Source: Lotus japonicus (Eukaryota; Streptophyta; Magnoliopsida; Fabales; Fabaceae). Taken from it: DNA of 64,000 nt. The translations under genes and the position numbers were made by a program. The stretch's first letter is position 1. The number at the start of each line of letters is the position of its first letter. This document shows, piece after piece, positions 13,186 to 24,804 of this stretch. The notes beneath the pieces were generated by a model. That model ran no database searches. It worked only from the letters and a program-made list of their open reading frames with translations, and was not told the DNA's origin. The stretch lies in assembly GCF_012489685.1 (NCBI RefSeq), contig NC_080043.1, positions 61,373,920-61,437,919 of the forward strand, written 5' to 3'.

Positions 13186-14735
13186 TTAAACAGTACAGAA
13201 ATAAGCAAAAGAATAAATTCTCCTTCTGGGGTGGAGTATAAGGTGCAATAGAGGATAGGTCTTGCATCGGTGCCATATAGGTGAGGGCCAATGAGATTAA
13301 AGCATCTGTCAATTGGGGATATTGGAAACCGTCTCTTTCTTTTAATTGAAAATTTAATGTATTTGAAATAAAATATGTAAATGACACTTGCACCCCTATC
13401 TTTCTCCCTCATTGCTTGAAGAAAGATTTAACCTTCACTAGCAAATCTCGCCGCCGCAGCTATCTCCGGTCAACAATTGCGGCGGCGGTCACAGAGATTC
13501 GGCCCGGAAAATCACTGCACAACCATCCTCTTCATCTCAGCATGAACAACAACCAGAAAGAGGAAGGTTTTTTAAGAACAAGCTAACCCATTTCCCTTTT
13601 TTCTTGGAAGAACCACCCACCACTCCTTTTGAGATCTGGGGCACCACCATTCTCTGAGGTGGTGGCTGTGAGGTAGAGAGAGAAAGGAAAATATAAAGGG
13701 TAATTTTTTGGCATCTGGATTTTGCACTTGGTAAATTAACTTGATTATAAAAAAACTTGCAGCAGATCCCAATTTAACCCAGTCGAAATAAACTGACCAA
13801 AGAATCTATTAACAACCCAGAAAATATTCAACCCAGACGCATTGGGGAGAAACGAGTGAATTATCTTGATCTGAGTAAAGGGAACTGCATTTCAAGCACC
13901 GTTTCTTTGTTTGGACAAAAGATGGGGTTGCTTTGCTCTGTGAATTTGAGCAACACTTGACCTCTAACATGCCATGTTCAATTCCAACGGGCCTGCAGAA
14001 AAGGTTGAGAAAAACTAACTGCATAAACCATTAAGATTTCCCTTTTTGTTTTACTTAGTGAATCTAAGAAATGTAAAGGGATGACTGAGGAGTGACAAGT
14101 TGAACTTCAGAGTTCACAACATTCGGTGCTTCTAATATGAAAATCCCAGAATAAAAAGTTCTGGTCTTTTTTAAAAAAACCTCTATTGGTGCATGCAAAC
14201 CCACCTTGAAGATGCAAATGCAGAGCAAGGTCCAATTTGGTGGTGATGGAGATTCTCACCCAGATCTGGGGCTTTGCTCTGGTTTGATGCAAAGCGGAGA
14301 TGAGAGTTGGATTGGGTGGTGCGGCTGCGGTGGTGGGTTGTTAAGTTTGGTGGATTTTTTGGAGTGGGGTGGGTTGGTTCCCGTTCTTGTGTGGTGGCTG
14401 GATTGTTGTTTCTGAATTCCGGCTCGGCGGCGGAAGCGTTCCGGAAACGGCGACCCAAAGAGAAGGGAGGTGATGGGGTTGGACCTGGGTTCCGATGGCT
14501 GTGGTCGTGCGGTGGTGCTCACGGCGGTTCCGGTACTGGGGATCCCCGTGGAGGGAGGTGAAGGATGTTGGTGATGCAAAAGAGGAGAGGATAGACTTAT
14601 GAGGGTGAGGGTATAAGTGTAACATAGCTTTTTTTATTTTTTTTCCGGTAGGTAATTGTTACCTATTATAACAGGTAAAATTGGCTCTTGCATGGTGCAA
14701 GACCTATGATGCACTTGCACCATAGAGGCGACGCA
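13186..14735 (+). other. NUP160 upstream region
   Basis: GC-rich islands (13440-13540, 14200-14580) with low-complexity open frames on both strands but no recognisable protein. They could be gene fragments carried by a transposon or promoter sequence. 14640-14720 holds hairpins (TAGGTAATTGTTACCTA; CTTGCATGGTGCAAG) right before the NUP160 start codon. I could not place a TATA box with confidence. Confidence 0.4.
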
Positions 14736-15339
14736 ATGGGAACTGGTTCGACTTTGGTCGGGAAGGAAGTCCCCATAATCGGAAGCGACGCTGTTCGATG
14801 GATCGACCTCTCCGTCCCTTCCTCCGCCAACATTGCCGTCGGCAGTGGCGCCGCACCTCTCGCTCCTCCCACCACCGACAACCGTGCCTCTTGCTCCGCC
14901 ATCGGAGATCCTACCACTTACCTTATCTGGAGAATTCACAAGGCACATCCTCAATCTCTCGAACTGCTGGAGGTCTCTGCTTCCAAAGAATTTCCTCGTT
15001 TGGGGCTCAGATTCACTTTCCCCGAGGCGCTTTGCCCCTTCGCGTTCATCTGCAAAAACGAGATTAGTGGCAGTTCTTCTAGGTTCCCCTACTTGCTTTA
15101 CGTGTTGACAGTGTCTGGCCTGGCTTACCTCTTGAGGATTCGAAATGTTTCTGCATATGCGTCGTGTTCTATTAGTATTATCCCTGTGGATGAGCTTTTG
15201 GAGCTTGATATTCGCGGTTATGTTTCCAATAATGCGGCAATAACTGCAGTAACAGCGACCGCTGGGGTTCTTGTTATTGGCACGAGTTATGGTTCTGTTT
15301 GCTGTTTCCAGCTTGGTGTACTCGATCCTAGCGCTCCTG
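14736..15339 (+). CDS. NUP160: NUP160 exon 1 (start codon)
   Basis: Encodes the N-terminus starting MGTGSTLVGKEVPIIGSD and the first blades of the beta-propeller, including YLIWRIHKAHP, SASKEFPRLGLRF and GSVCCFQLGVLDPSAPG, all NUP160 hallmarks. I chose the ATG at 14736 rather than the in-frame ATG at 14688. The 16 extra residues come from a hairpin-rich stretch of histidine/methionine codons with no resemblance to the family. Donor GT at 15340; 604 nt, leaving one base for the next codon. Confidence 0.88.
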
Positions 15340-15446
15340 GTATGCTCTCTTATCTATATCAAGTTTCCCTAAATGTTTGGAATTTTATTGATAACTTGTC
15401 TATCAGTTTTCATGGATTATTGTGGATTTTTGTTTTTCCCTTGAAG

Positions 15447-15507
15447 GTTTTTTGCATGAGCTGAGAGATAAAGCTGGAATCAGCCGTTTGTGGGGTTTAA
15501 TATCTGG
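15447..15507 (+). CDS. NUP160: NUP160 exon 2
   Basis: Short 61-nt exon coding FLHELRDKAGISRLWGLISG. Acceptor AG at 15445-15446 and donor GT at 15508-15509. It takes one base from exon 1 and passes two bases on. The residues follow directly on exon 1 in NUP160 proteins. Confidence 0.85.
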
Positions 15508-15655
15508 GTATATTTTTTAAATTCTAATACCCAATATGCAATATTTTTTATTATGTTAGATTTCTTTTCCAATCTTCCTATCTGTTTTCCCTTTTTTGGA
15601 TTGGGCGTCTCCTTGTGTAATGAATTATAAGATAGTCTCTAAACATGTCTCCTAG

Positions 15656-15813
15656 GGGTAAAATGGTGGCTAGTGCTCAGGACTTGGTAATTTGTGAGTT
15701 GCGTGAGAAAAAGTTTGTGTTTGTGCTTCATTTGGATGGGACGCTACGAATTTGGGATCTTGCATCTCATAGCAGGGTCTTTACTCATAACATGGGTGTT
15801 ATGGAAATGGCAG
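15656..15813 (+). CDS. NUP160: NUP160 exon 3
   Basis: Codes GKMVASAQDLVICELREKK and the propeller-blade motif LHLDGTLRIWDL, ending at MGVMEMAG. Acceptor AG at 15654-15655, donor GT at 15814. It leaves one base over. The next exon expected in the family, which starts near a V(R/K)LWVGEAN motif, was not found downstream. Confidence 0.85.
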
Positions 15814-17139
15814 GTATTATCAACCTCTCGATTTAATTCCAAACCTATGTTTTTTTTGTTTTTGTTTTTATGTTATACTTGCTCCATTACCCTGTGGGCC
15901 TCAAAGAACAATAAAGAGGACTTTCATTATCAATTTCTGCAGTATACATGTTATATGAATGGAGATATTAGGAAACTTGCCAGTGACTTTTACTGGGAGG
16001 GTTTCAGGATTCCATGATTTGACTTGTAGGCTTATGAAATTTAGAGAAATGGGTTGCACTATATGGTATTAGGCTATTAGAAGATCATTTGGGGATTTCA
16101 GGTCTTAACAGTGGCTGGCTTCAATGTTAATCAAGTGGCTTCTCGGAGACCTTTAAGCATATAAGTTCAATGGGTTTTTGTGGACAATTGGGATATAAAT
16201 TTATAATATTGTGAAAAAGCTTCTGAATTTTAAGATTTGTCGGTGAATGAAGAAATTGTGTTTACTGGTCTCATTTAATATCTATTACTGGATATTAAAC
16301 ATGGAAGGGAAAGAAAAACACTTTTTATACTTTTATTGTACCACCCAAATCCTTGAGAATCCAAATTGGATATATTTATCTTCCAGCATTACCACGATTT
16401 TAGAAAAACACAGAAACCCATAGTAGGGAAAACAGAAGAGAGAAATCTCTCTGAAAACTGAAAATAGATTGTATTCAATCAGGTGAATGTAGCAGTTACA
16501 TCTGAAACTTTTATAGCTGAATCCTAAGATAACAAAATGGTGAGCTGGCTAACAGAATGCCAGCTCAGCATGTAGCTAACTGAAGCAGTGAATCATATGT
16601 AACTAGACCAAACCTTACTTGTCTCTAACAACGTTTCACTTGTATTTCTCTGTTGATTGGCTTATATTCCCCCCCTCCCCTCCCTTTCTCCATTTACTTC
16701 CTTTTCTTCTCAGTTTTTTTTTCCCTTGTAGTACTATGAAACACATGAGTCAAATCTAGAATTATGTTATATTTGCATTATGTTAACAGACGAGCAACTG
16801 TCTTTTCCTCTCTGCATGCACACCTTTTTGCTGATATCACAAGTTCTTGAACATACAGTATGTATTTATACTAGCATAATTTGATTTGATTTTAAAATAG
16901 AACATAGGGAAAAACTAGTTTCCAGCCATAACAGTGTGTTGGCTTTTGTCACTTTGTCAACTTAATTTTGTATTTTTTCCAGGTCTATTTTCTTTTGCTT
17001 CTTTTTGGGTTAAAGGGAATTAAAAGTTATCTCTCCTTTTCTTTGTTTAGTGATATATTATTATGCGGTCCCTGTTCTTTTGTTTACTTGTACTCTTAAA
17101 CACAAATATGGTCTCAAACTTCACTGTTTGCTCATCAGG
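15814..17139 (+). other. NUP160 intron 3, left part; no exon seen
   Basis: AT-rich intronic sequence read in all frames for the missing exon 4 without success. About 16390-16610 resembles a minus-strand copia solo LTR: a TATAAAAG-like box on the minus strand, CAGCTGGC-type motifs and a pyrimidine-rich leader as in neighbouring copia LTRs. Its ends and TSD are not clear. Confidence 0.5.
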
Positions 17140-17549
17140 TGTTGATAAGGTTCAAGACCCCAAGTTAACGCAAAAAATAGTCAGAGGCATATATAGGTTT
17201 TTTAGGGCTAGTGACTAATAGAAACAAAACAGAAAAGAGAGAAGAGAGAGAAAGGAGAGAAGAGAGAGAAAACTTTCTAACTGAATTTTGTTATTATGAT
17301 AATTAGTAATTGACACAGTCACACAGTACACAATTGATCTATTTATAACTAAGACTAGCAGCTTACACAATAAGCTACTTCTTCCTAATCCTAATAGTAC
17401 AATACATCACATATTCCTAACAGAGTGCTATACACTCCATTACTCCCCCCTCAAGCTGAACTGGGTGTGTGTGCAGCATCACACACAGTCAGCTTGTTCC
17501 TTAAGGTAAGAAATCTAGTTGTAGGCAGAGGTTTAGTCATGATATCTGC

Positions 17550-19790
17550 TATCTGCAGATCTGCTGGCAAATGTTGGACCTGAATTTGCTTTTGGAGCAC
17601 TTTCTCTCGGACAAAAAACAAATCAAGCTCAATGTGCTATGTTCTGGCTTGGAGAACTGGATTGTGAGCAAGAGCAACTGTGGACTGATTGTCACAGTAA
17701 AGCTGAGGTGTGGAGGCTGAGACTTTCCTGCAGCAAAGATTGAACCCAAAGAATTTCTGCTGTAAGGTGTGCAAGGCTCCTGTATTCTGCCTCTGTGCTA
17801 CTGCGAGCAACCACTTGTTGCTTCTTGGACCACCAAGAAATTAAGTTGGGACCAAGATAAAGAGCTGCTCCTGAAACTGACCTTCTGTCATCAGCATCAG
17901 TAGCCCAGTCAACATCTGTGAATCCCCTTAATTGTAAAGGATAGTTAAGGGCTGGCTTCATATGAAGACCATAAGAAATTGTACCATGAAGTCTCTTTAC
18001 TGCTCCCCAATGAGTATCCAGTGGTGATACCATAAACTGACAAACTTTGTTGACTGGAAAGCTTATGTCAGGTCTAGTAATTGTAAGGTACTGCAAGGCT
18101 CCTACTATGCTTCTATAATGTGTTGGATCCTGAATTGGTATACCTTGATCCTTGGAAAGTCTAGAAGTGCTGACCATAGGAGTAGGAAGTGGATTACAAC
18201 CCTGCATCTTTGCTTTGTCATGCAAATCCCTGATGTATTTCTGTTGTGTCATGAATAAGCCTCCTGTGGCAGTTCTTTTGACTTCAATTCCCAGAAAATA
18301 ATTCAAAGGACCCAATCTTTTCAGAGCAAAGGTAGTGTCAAGATGAGTGATGATCTCATTAATCAAGGAAGGGGAGCTACCAGTAAAAATTATATCATCT
18401 ACGATTCTACATAGATGAGTGCATACACAACAGCATTAGACTTGTGCATAATGAAGAGAGAAGGATCACACTTACTGCCTTCAAAGCCCATCTGCAGTTG
18501 AACTGTGTGTAGCCTATTGAACCAAGCCCTTGGGGCTTGCTTGAGGCCATAGAGAGCTTTCTGAAGCTTACACACCTTGAGAGAGTATCCTTGGATTTGA
18601 AACCAGGAGGTTGATCCATGTATACTTCTTCCTCTAAGAACCCATTAAGAAATGCATTATTCACATCTAGTTGTTCGATAACCCAACTCTGTGTCAAAGT
18701 CATGGTTAGAAGAATTCTAATAGTGATTGGTTTGATTACTGGAGCAAAGAAAGCTCCAACTCTATCTAGTGAAGGTTTAGGCTTTCTTTGCTTGCCTCGG
18801 ACAAGCTTTTTTCTTTCCTTGCGTCTCTGACTTCTGCTTCTGCTAGGTGAAGAAGCTATGAGACTATTTAAAGGTCTCTGTGTAATCAAACCCTGGCTGT
18901 TGATGAAAGCCTTTGGCAACAAGCCTGGCTTTGTATTTCTGAACAGTGCCATCTGGGTTTTCTTTGACTCTGAAAACCCATTTACACCCTATAGACTGTC
19001 TTCCAGCAGGTAAATCCACCAAAGTCCATGTCTGATTCCTCTGTAGAGCATCAAACTCATCTTGCATTGCTTGTATCCAGTGTGGATCTGCCAAGGCCTG
19101 CTTTACACTTGTAGGTTCCATGTGAGTTAACAAAAGTGTGGGGTGTAGTCTAGGTTTAACAATCCCAGCTTTCGACCTAGTGATCATGTTATGTGTGTTT
19201 TGTGGTGCTAAAGACACAGGAGAAGTCTCACTGGAATCACTTGCTGAAACAGGAGCAGTAGGTGCATGAGAGGAATGAAAAGGGGGTTGAGAATCAGACC
19301 CTGAGGAGACAGGTGAAGAAGGAACTGAGACACTTGCTTGCTGTGCTAATGAAGGAGTAGAACTAGGGTTCTGTGATTGTAAGGAGACACCAGCAGTAGG
19401 AGAGGAAGTATTAGATCCATGTTGGTGCATTGAAGGATCAAAAGAGGAACATAAGGGTATAGAGGCTGTGACTGGTGCAGAAAGTATAGAGGCAGTGGGG
19501 TTAGGAGACTCAAACAACTTCTGGTAGGGAAATGAAAATTCATTAAAAATGACATCCTTTGAAATGTACAATCTGCCCTCACCAGAGAGACACTTGTAAC
19601 CTTTATGAGAGTTTGAATCGCCAAGAAAAAGACACTCTTGTGATCTGTAGTTCAGTTTGTGAAACAAGACCTCATAAGGAATTTTCCCTTGAAGAGACTT
19701 GGAAGGTTGTCTATTTATGAGGTAAACAACAGTTTGGAATGCAAAATCCCAAAACTTATAAGGCAAGCCAGCTTTTGCTAGAAGAGTTAG
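17550..19790 (-). pseudogene. copia integrase end, reverse transcriptase and RNase H, broken
   Basis: Minus-strand fragments in order: integrase C-terminal part ([12 protein letters not shown]), RT start ([30 protein letters not shown]), RT core (QLDVNNAFLNG, EEVYMDQPPGF), RT end (YFLGIEVKR) and RNase H ([25 protein letters not shown]). Frames are broken near 18400 and 18870, so no full polyprotein is made. Near 19640 the reading passes straight from LFHK to [12 protein letters not shown]. That skips a stretch normally present between two HK-containing motifs, which suggests an internal deletion at a short repeat. Confidence 0.75.
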
Positions 19791-20232
19791 ACTCGGAAGG
19801 TGCTTCTGAAGAAGAGACTACTGGAACTGAAGTAGACTGATCATGCCCTGGAGGTGACTGAGTATTGTTTACTGGAGATGCTTGACTTGCAGTCTGCTGC
19901 TGCAAGTTGGACTCTGCAGAAACTAATGAGATATGGCCAGAACTGGCCAATGCAGAAGATATAGGTTGTGGTAAAGTATGTGTGAAAAGAAGAGGACTCA
20001 GCAGGGAAAAGTGCAGGAAAAGGAAATCTATGCTCATGAAAAAGAACATCTTTAGAGACATAAATTCTGCCAGATTGATCCAAGCACTTGTACCCTTTAT
20101 GACTAGTGGAATACCCTATAAACACACACTCTTTAGAGTGCAAAGGCAGGTTATTGGAATTGTAAGGCCTAAGAAAAGGGAAACAAGCTGAACCAAAGAC
20201 TTTTACACTTTTGAAATCAGGATTTTGACCAT
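19790..20232 (-). pseudogene. second copia integrase C-terminal fragment
   Basis: Minus-strand reading codes [28 protein letters not shown]-like and FHEHRFPFP motifs. These are the same part of copia integrase as seen again at 19560-19640 in the neighbouring fragment. Two partly overlapping copies of one domain in the same orientation mean that two different copia elements were joined near 19780-19790. Confidence 0.65.
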
Positions 20233-20456
20233 ACAGCTTGTCCCACCTTCAGTTTGCGGGGGTGTATAAGTGTATATGATATATAAAATATCGAGTTAGT
20301 GTGTTAGGCTGTAAGCAGTACCAGCTAGGATGCCAGCTGGACACATGCAGTTAGAATGCAGTTATGGATCTGTTAGGTTTCTGTTAGGATAGGTTTCTAT
20401 ATAAGGAGATTCTTCAATGTAACAAACTAAGAAATAATACACAATCAGTTTCAGCT

Positions 20457-20510
20457 CTCTCTCTCTCTTCTCTCTCTCTCTCTTTTCTCTCTCTCTCTTT
20501 CCCTGATTTC
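20457..20510 (+). repeat. CT-rich microsatellite in LTR leader
   Basis: Nearly pure CT/TCTC run in the R/U5-like part of the plus-strand copia LTR. Similar GA runs occur in minus-strand copia LTRs at 17236-17272 and 45195-45255. Confidence 0.9.
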
Positions 20511-20634
20511 AGTTTCTTCTATCACTCCAAGTTTTTTTATGCTTAAAAATATGGCCTATTTATTTTTCTTTTTGTTTATAAAAGAAGAAATTCATAATGA
20601 GAAAGGATGATTCTCAATTATTTCTTTTCTGCAG

Positions 20635-20817
20635 GAGGATATTTTGTCTTTTGTATCTTCTATTTTCTTAAGAAGGCTGCTTCTTCCCGGGGTTCATCTT
20701 AATGCTGCTTTGTATGCAACTCTAGTTGAGTATAACAGGCATTTGGCTGAGTCTGAGTTACATACATTAACTGCTGATGAACTGAAAAAGGAGATACTTT
20801 CTCTCATAGAACATGAG
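20635..20817 (+). CDS. NUP160: NUP160 exon 5
   Basis: 183 nt, phase 0. Codes EDILSFVSSIFLRRLLLPG through ADELKKEILSLIEHE. Acceptor AG at 20633-20634, donor GT at 20818. Splicing exon 3 straight to this exon would shift the frame and soon reach a stop, so the missing exon(s) are needed. Confidence 0.88.
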
Positions 20818-20931
20818 GTTTTTATTTTCATATCTTTAAATCTCTCATCTATCTCATTGCAATTTCTCCACCCCTAATCTTGGGCTGGCCAATTTGTTGT
20901 AATTGTAACCTGACAATTATTAATGTTGCAG

Positions 20932-21121
20932 GTTGCATCTGAAAAGGTGTCCATATTACATTGCTGGAAATGCTTTTTCACTCGCTATTTCCATAACTGG
21001 TGCAAGAACAACGCATTATATGGCTTGCTTGTTGATTCCTCTTCTGATGCTGTTGGTTTAATCAGAAAAAATTCTGTTTCACTTTTTCGATCTTTGGAAG
21101 ATATCGAGCAGATTGTAGAAG
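20932..21121 (+). CDS. NUP160: NUP160 exon 6
   Basis: Codes VASEKVSILHCWKCFFTRYF, the NWCKNNALYGLLVDSS motif and FRSLEDIEQIVE. Acceptor AG at 20930-20931, donor GT at 21122. 190 nt, leaving one base over. Confidence 0.88.
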
Positions 21122-21290
21122 GTGATTAATAATTTTGGACTCCTCTCTATCACATTTTTTTCTTAATGAATTCTAATATTATCAAAACATATCTGGCTTT
21201 TTCTTATATATTTTTAATGAACTTGCTCATTATTCAGTTATTTGCTTTTGTTTGCTTTCCTTACTTTGGAATTTTCTTCATATTCTATAG

Positions 21291-21859
21291 GCTCTTCAGC
21301 TGAAGTTATGGGGCTCACATGCCTTGTGCATTTATTTGATCTTATCGAATGTGAAATTCTGATCGACCTGCTTAGATGTGTTATAAGTTTCAGCCAACAA
21401 TTGGGCAAAACTGCTTCTTCTATATTTTATGAATCACTTTTAACTGCGCCAGTGATCTCTTCTGAAGATATTGTTCACTGTATAATGAAGATTCTGGAAA
21501 CTGGTTATTGTATATCAGGTCCAGTGCTCCAAACTTCTACTTCTGGGGATAATATAATTGTTCTGGAGAAGGAACTAGCAGATCATAAAAGATTGAGGAA
21601 ACTTTCTGTTGATATGTTTTTGTCTCTTCAAGGTTTGTACAGAAAGGCTTCTGAATGGGGCAAGATTTTAAATGTATTTGAAGGTTTCCTGAAATTTTTG
21701 GTTCCACAGAAAATAATACGTAAGTTTGATACCGAAATTTCATCAAACATAAATTCCTCCATTATAGTACACACCGCATATCAGATTGCAAAGGTGATGT
21801 TTGAAACTGCCTGGGATTTTCTTCTATTTTTAAGCTATTTGGTGGACATCAGTGGTCAG
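21291..21859 (+). CDS. NUP160: NUP160 exon 7 (largest internal exon)
   Basis: 569 nt of alpha-helical middle region: LIECEILIDLLRCVISFSQQ, TASSIFYESLL, VDMFLSLQGLYRKASEWGK and YQIAKVMFETAWDFLLFLSY. Acceptor AG at 21289-21290, donor GTGAGT at 21860. It ends in phase 0. Confidence 0.9.
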
Positions 21860-22715
21860 GTGAGTTTATACAACTTGCTGTGCATGCATATGCTTTTACA
21901 AGTAATGATCTTCTTATTGTAAGCTTAAGTTATGATATCAATTGGAAACACTTAGTACTTAGTTGTCTGTGTTTCAATTGTGTAATTGCTATGTTCAAGT
22001 AGACAGTGTCTTAGTGTCCTGTCATAAAAATTAGTTAATTGATATTATCATCTAATTAAATAGTATAGCAATTTGAAATTCTCGCTAGAAAGTTGTCTAT
22101 ATGTCTCATGTTTCCTTTATTTGATAGTAATCTACTTGAACTTTCTTTGATTTTTGTCAATTCTTTAGCTGGTGGCAAATTGATCAACTAGCGAAACTGA
22201 CAACCGCTGCGGTTACTTAAATATTTTCACTTGCTTTGCATCTTTGAACTGTGTTAGGGACCCAGTCCCATGATAATGACCAAATATTTTCTCTGTGCAT
22301 GGATATGATGATTAATACATCTTAAGCCTTGTCTGTTAGTGTCATAATTTAGTTCCAACTTCCAAAGCTTCCAGTTAGAGATGGCAGTTAAAAATTAGGC
22401 AACAATACTTGTTAATGTTAATTTGTTAGAAAAAGTGTACCCTAATATAATTGATGTTTTTCGCAACCCATGAATTAATAAAATTGAGAATCTTAATGGA
22501 AATCACCGCACCAGTAATAATTGAGGAGTTCAAGGTTTGCTCTCTACTGTAGGTGGTTAGCCGCGGCCTAGCACCATGTTGACATTGTTGGCACAGAACG
22601 GTTTTTTAAAGATTTAGGAGGCCATATTGTTAGCAAAACGCTATTACTTCTTTGTCAACAACGCAACATAGAATAATACATTGTATATTTTTTATTAACT
22701 TCTTTTTTTGTGCAG
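21860..22715 (+). other. NUP160 intron 7
   Basis: AT-rich intron of 856 bp. I see no gene and no recognisable mobile element in it. Confidence 0.6.
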
Positions 22716-22878
22716 GTCCATTTGTCACCTGATGATATAACCAAAATACAACTTGAGTTAGTTCCAATGCTTCAAGAAACTATTTTTCAATGGCTAGTTA
22801 TCATCTTCTTTGCCATCACACCTGCTACACCAGCTGTTACTGAGGACTTCGATTCTAAACTTTCATCATTACAAATAG
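22716..22878 (+). CDS. NUP160: NUP160 exon 8
   Basis: Codes VHLSPDDITKIQLELVPMLQ, IFQWLVIIFFAITPATPA and DFDSKLSSLQIG. Acceptor AG at 22714-22715, donor GT at 22879. It leaves one base, completed by exon 9 almost 20 kb away. Confidence 0.88.
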
Positions 22879-24009
22879 GTAAATTGTATGCTGTAATATG
22901 CCACTTGTGCAAATTTACATATATTGAGACGAGTTTATCATTATAAGGGGACAGAGACTCATAATTGCTCCCTTTCTTAGAATTACGAAAATTGACTGGA
23001 TTGTTAAAAGATCCTAGTTGTTATTGGGAATTCCTTTTAACCTGCATGTTTAAAATTGTATGAAACATTCATTATACACATAAATGCATGCTGATCAACG
23101 TCTTGTTATTAGGTATGTTAATATGGACCTAATGTTTAATTTTTATTTTTCACACTAATATTTCTGCCTGTTGACCTGGTTATTTGATAGCTTCTTTTTG
23201 CAAATATTGCTTCTTTGCTTGATAGTTTAGGAGCATGGAGCACATTATATTGATCAATGGAACATTAAGGTTAAACATTGCCACATCCAACAATATAGAG
23301 AATGAGAACCATTTGCAACAGTGATGTTTACTTGAGTAAGGGCGATAGGGCAAGATATGTGAAATAGCTGGATAAACAACTTGAGAGAGATATCCTAAAG
23401 AAAGAAATTGGTTTCACAGTGAAGCATTAAGCCAACTGAACTAAGGTTTTGAGGAAAGTCTTCTCCCACAAGTGCGACTAGGCTAGATAGTGGCTAGAAT
23501 GGAGAAAGTGTTCACCTGTGAGTAGTATGGCACCAATTCGAGGTCAAAGAATAATCGGGAAGGCGGCTTGGATTTAATGTGCCGACATTTCTTGATTCTA
23601 TAATTGCGAGGGACCCAAATGCATTGGGTCTCCGTGGATGAGCTGATTTGAGGAAGCTGCTCCTGGTAAGGTCTCCAATTAGGTAAACGGTGGTGAGCGA
23701 TGGCTTCCACGGGTCTTCTCTCCTAAAGTCAGCATTGGGCTTATTCAAGGTGGCCGCAATGAAGGCTGCTTGGGTGAAGCAGAGTCTCCCAGATGGAGAC
23801 CTTCGATAACGACTTGAAAGGAGTAGTAATTTATTCAGTGACGATTGACAATATACAAGCTCTACTATTTATAAAGGTTATTGTACGTGAATCCTAAATT
23901 CCTAATTAATGAAAATAAAAAGTAGAAATACAAATCTGTACTAATTTACACAATGGAATTTAAGAAAAAAAGGAAAGAATGAAAATTTTCTATTCCAAAT
24001 AGTACCATT
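22879..24009 (+). other. NUP160 intron 8, left end with unclassified repeat
   Basis: 22879-23300 reads as plain intron. From about 23330 to 23890 the sequence is richer in GC and looks repeat-derived: stop-ridden in all frames, with a TTTATAAA box on the minus strand near 23870, as in old LTRs. I cannot assign a family. Confidence 0.35.
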
Positions 24010-24011
24010 CC

Positions 24012-24620
24012 AGGTTATTGAGGAATTGTTGGATGAATTGGGGGGATCTTCTATCTTCTCAAAGCTGGACTTTATGATCAAATCTGTATGAAGGAGTGTG
24101 GCAAACATTGGACTGTATCTAGAACCCATGATGGATGCTATAAATATGTGGTGATACCGTTTGAGTTAGCATATGGCCCTTCTACTTTCCAAGGATTAAT
24201 GAATGATATTTCCCATGCTTATCCTGAAGGATATCATGGTGTTCTTTTATGATATTCTGATTTATAGTTCAGATCAGAGTGTGCTCATCCTTGCCAGTTG
24301 AGAACAGTCTTGGAAGTTCTCAAAAGCAATTCTTTGTGGGTGAATTATAAGAAATGCTGTTTGGAGGTGTCTCAATAGGAATTTCTCATCAGAGGGCATC
24401 AAGACTGATCTCAGTAAGGTGAAAGTTATGAAGGAGTGGCCCGATCCTAAGGATATCTGCACTTTGATATGATTTCTGAGGTTAATTGGATGTTATAGGA
24501 AGTTTGTTCCTAATTAAGGTTTGATTTCTAAGCCACTCATGGAGCTGCTAATGAAAATTACTTTAGTGGGTCAACCGAGGCTCAGAAGGTATTTCATGAG
24601 CTCAGAAGCCCTATATGTTA
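24012..24620 (+). pseudogene. decayed Ty3/gypsy reverse transcriptase
   Basis: In shifting frames the + strand reads IEELLDELGGSSIFSKLDF, then RTHDGCYKYVVIPFELAYGPSTFQGLMND, then LEVLKSNSLWVNYKKC. This is the order of gypsy RT motifs from the LD(L/F)xSGYxQ block to the finger/thumb region. Many stops and frameshifts make it the oldest recognisable element in the intron. The AT-rich block at 25440-26040, ending near TCCTAGCA, could be a decayed LTR of the same element, but that is a guess. Confidence 0.7.
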
Positions 24621-24804
24621 AGATCCCACATTAAAATGTCTAAAGTAGTTCTTATTTGGCAATCCTCATGACCTCACCTCTTAAGCCATACTTTGGGGTT
24701 AAGTTAGACCCATCCCAAATTGTAAGTGTACAGGGAGGTAGTGAGTTAAAATCTTTAGTTTTTCTTGATTCTGTTCATCTTCCTTCTGATGATGATAAAA
24801 ATTT

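Larger units (their letters stand above)
17140..20524 (-). mobile_element. Ty1/copia mosaic with convergent LTRs
   Basis: Left end is a minus-strand 3' LTR (17140-17442, 303 bp) next to a polypurine tract, CTTGAGGGGGGAG on the minus strand. Minus-strand pol fragments follow from 17540 to about 20230. At 20250-20262 a plus-strand polypurine tract is joined to a plus-strand LTR (20263-20524) with a TATATAAG box and a CT-rich leader. The two LTRs differ in sequence and point towards each other, so this is a junction of at least two copia elements and not one insertion. No clear TSD brackets the whole block. It lies where NUP160 exon 4 is expected. Confidence 0.7.

Noticed and set aside
14183..14625. 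Overlapping proline/threonine-rich open frames on both strands upstream of NUP160
   Set aside because: Several frames are open at once in a GC-rich low-complexity region; no recognisable protein on either strand.
14688..14735. In-frame upstream ATG giving a 16-residue longer NUP160
   Set aside because: The added residues come from hairpin/repeat sequence and do not resemble the NUP160 N-terminus, which fits from the ATG at 14736.
15813..20635. Direct splicing of exon 3 to exon 5 as an exon-skipping isoform
   Set aside because: Phases do not match; the joined reading shifts and reaches a stop within about 25 codons.
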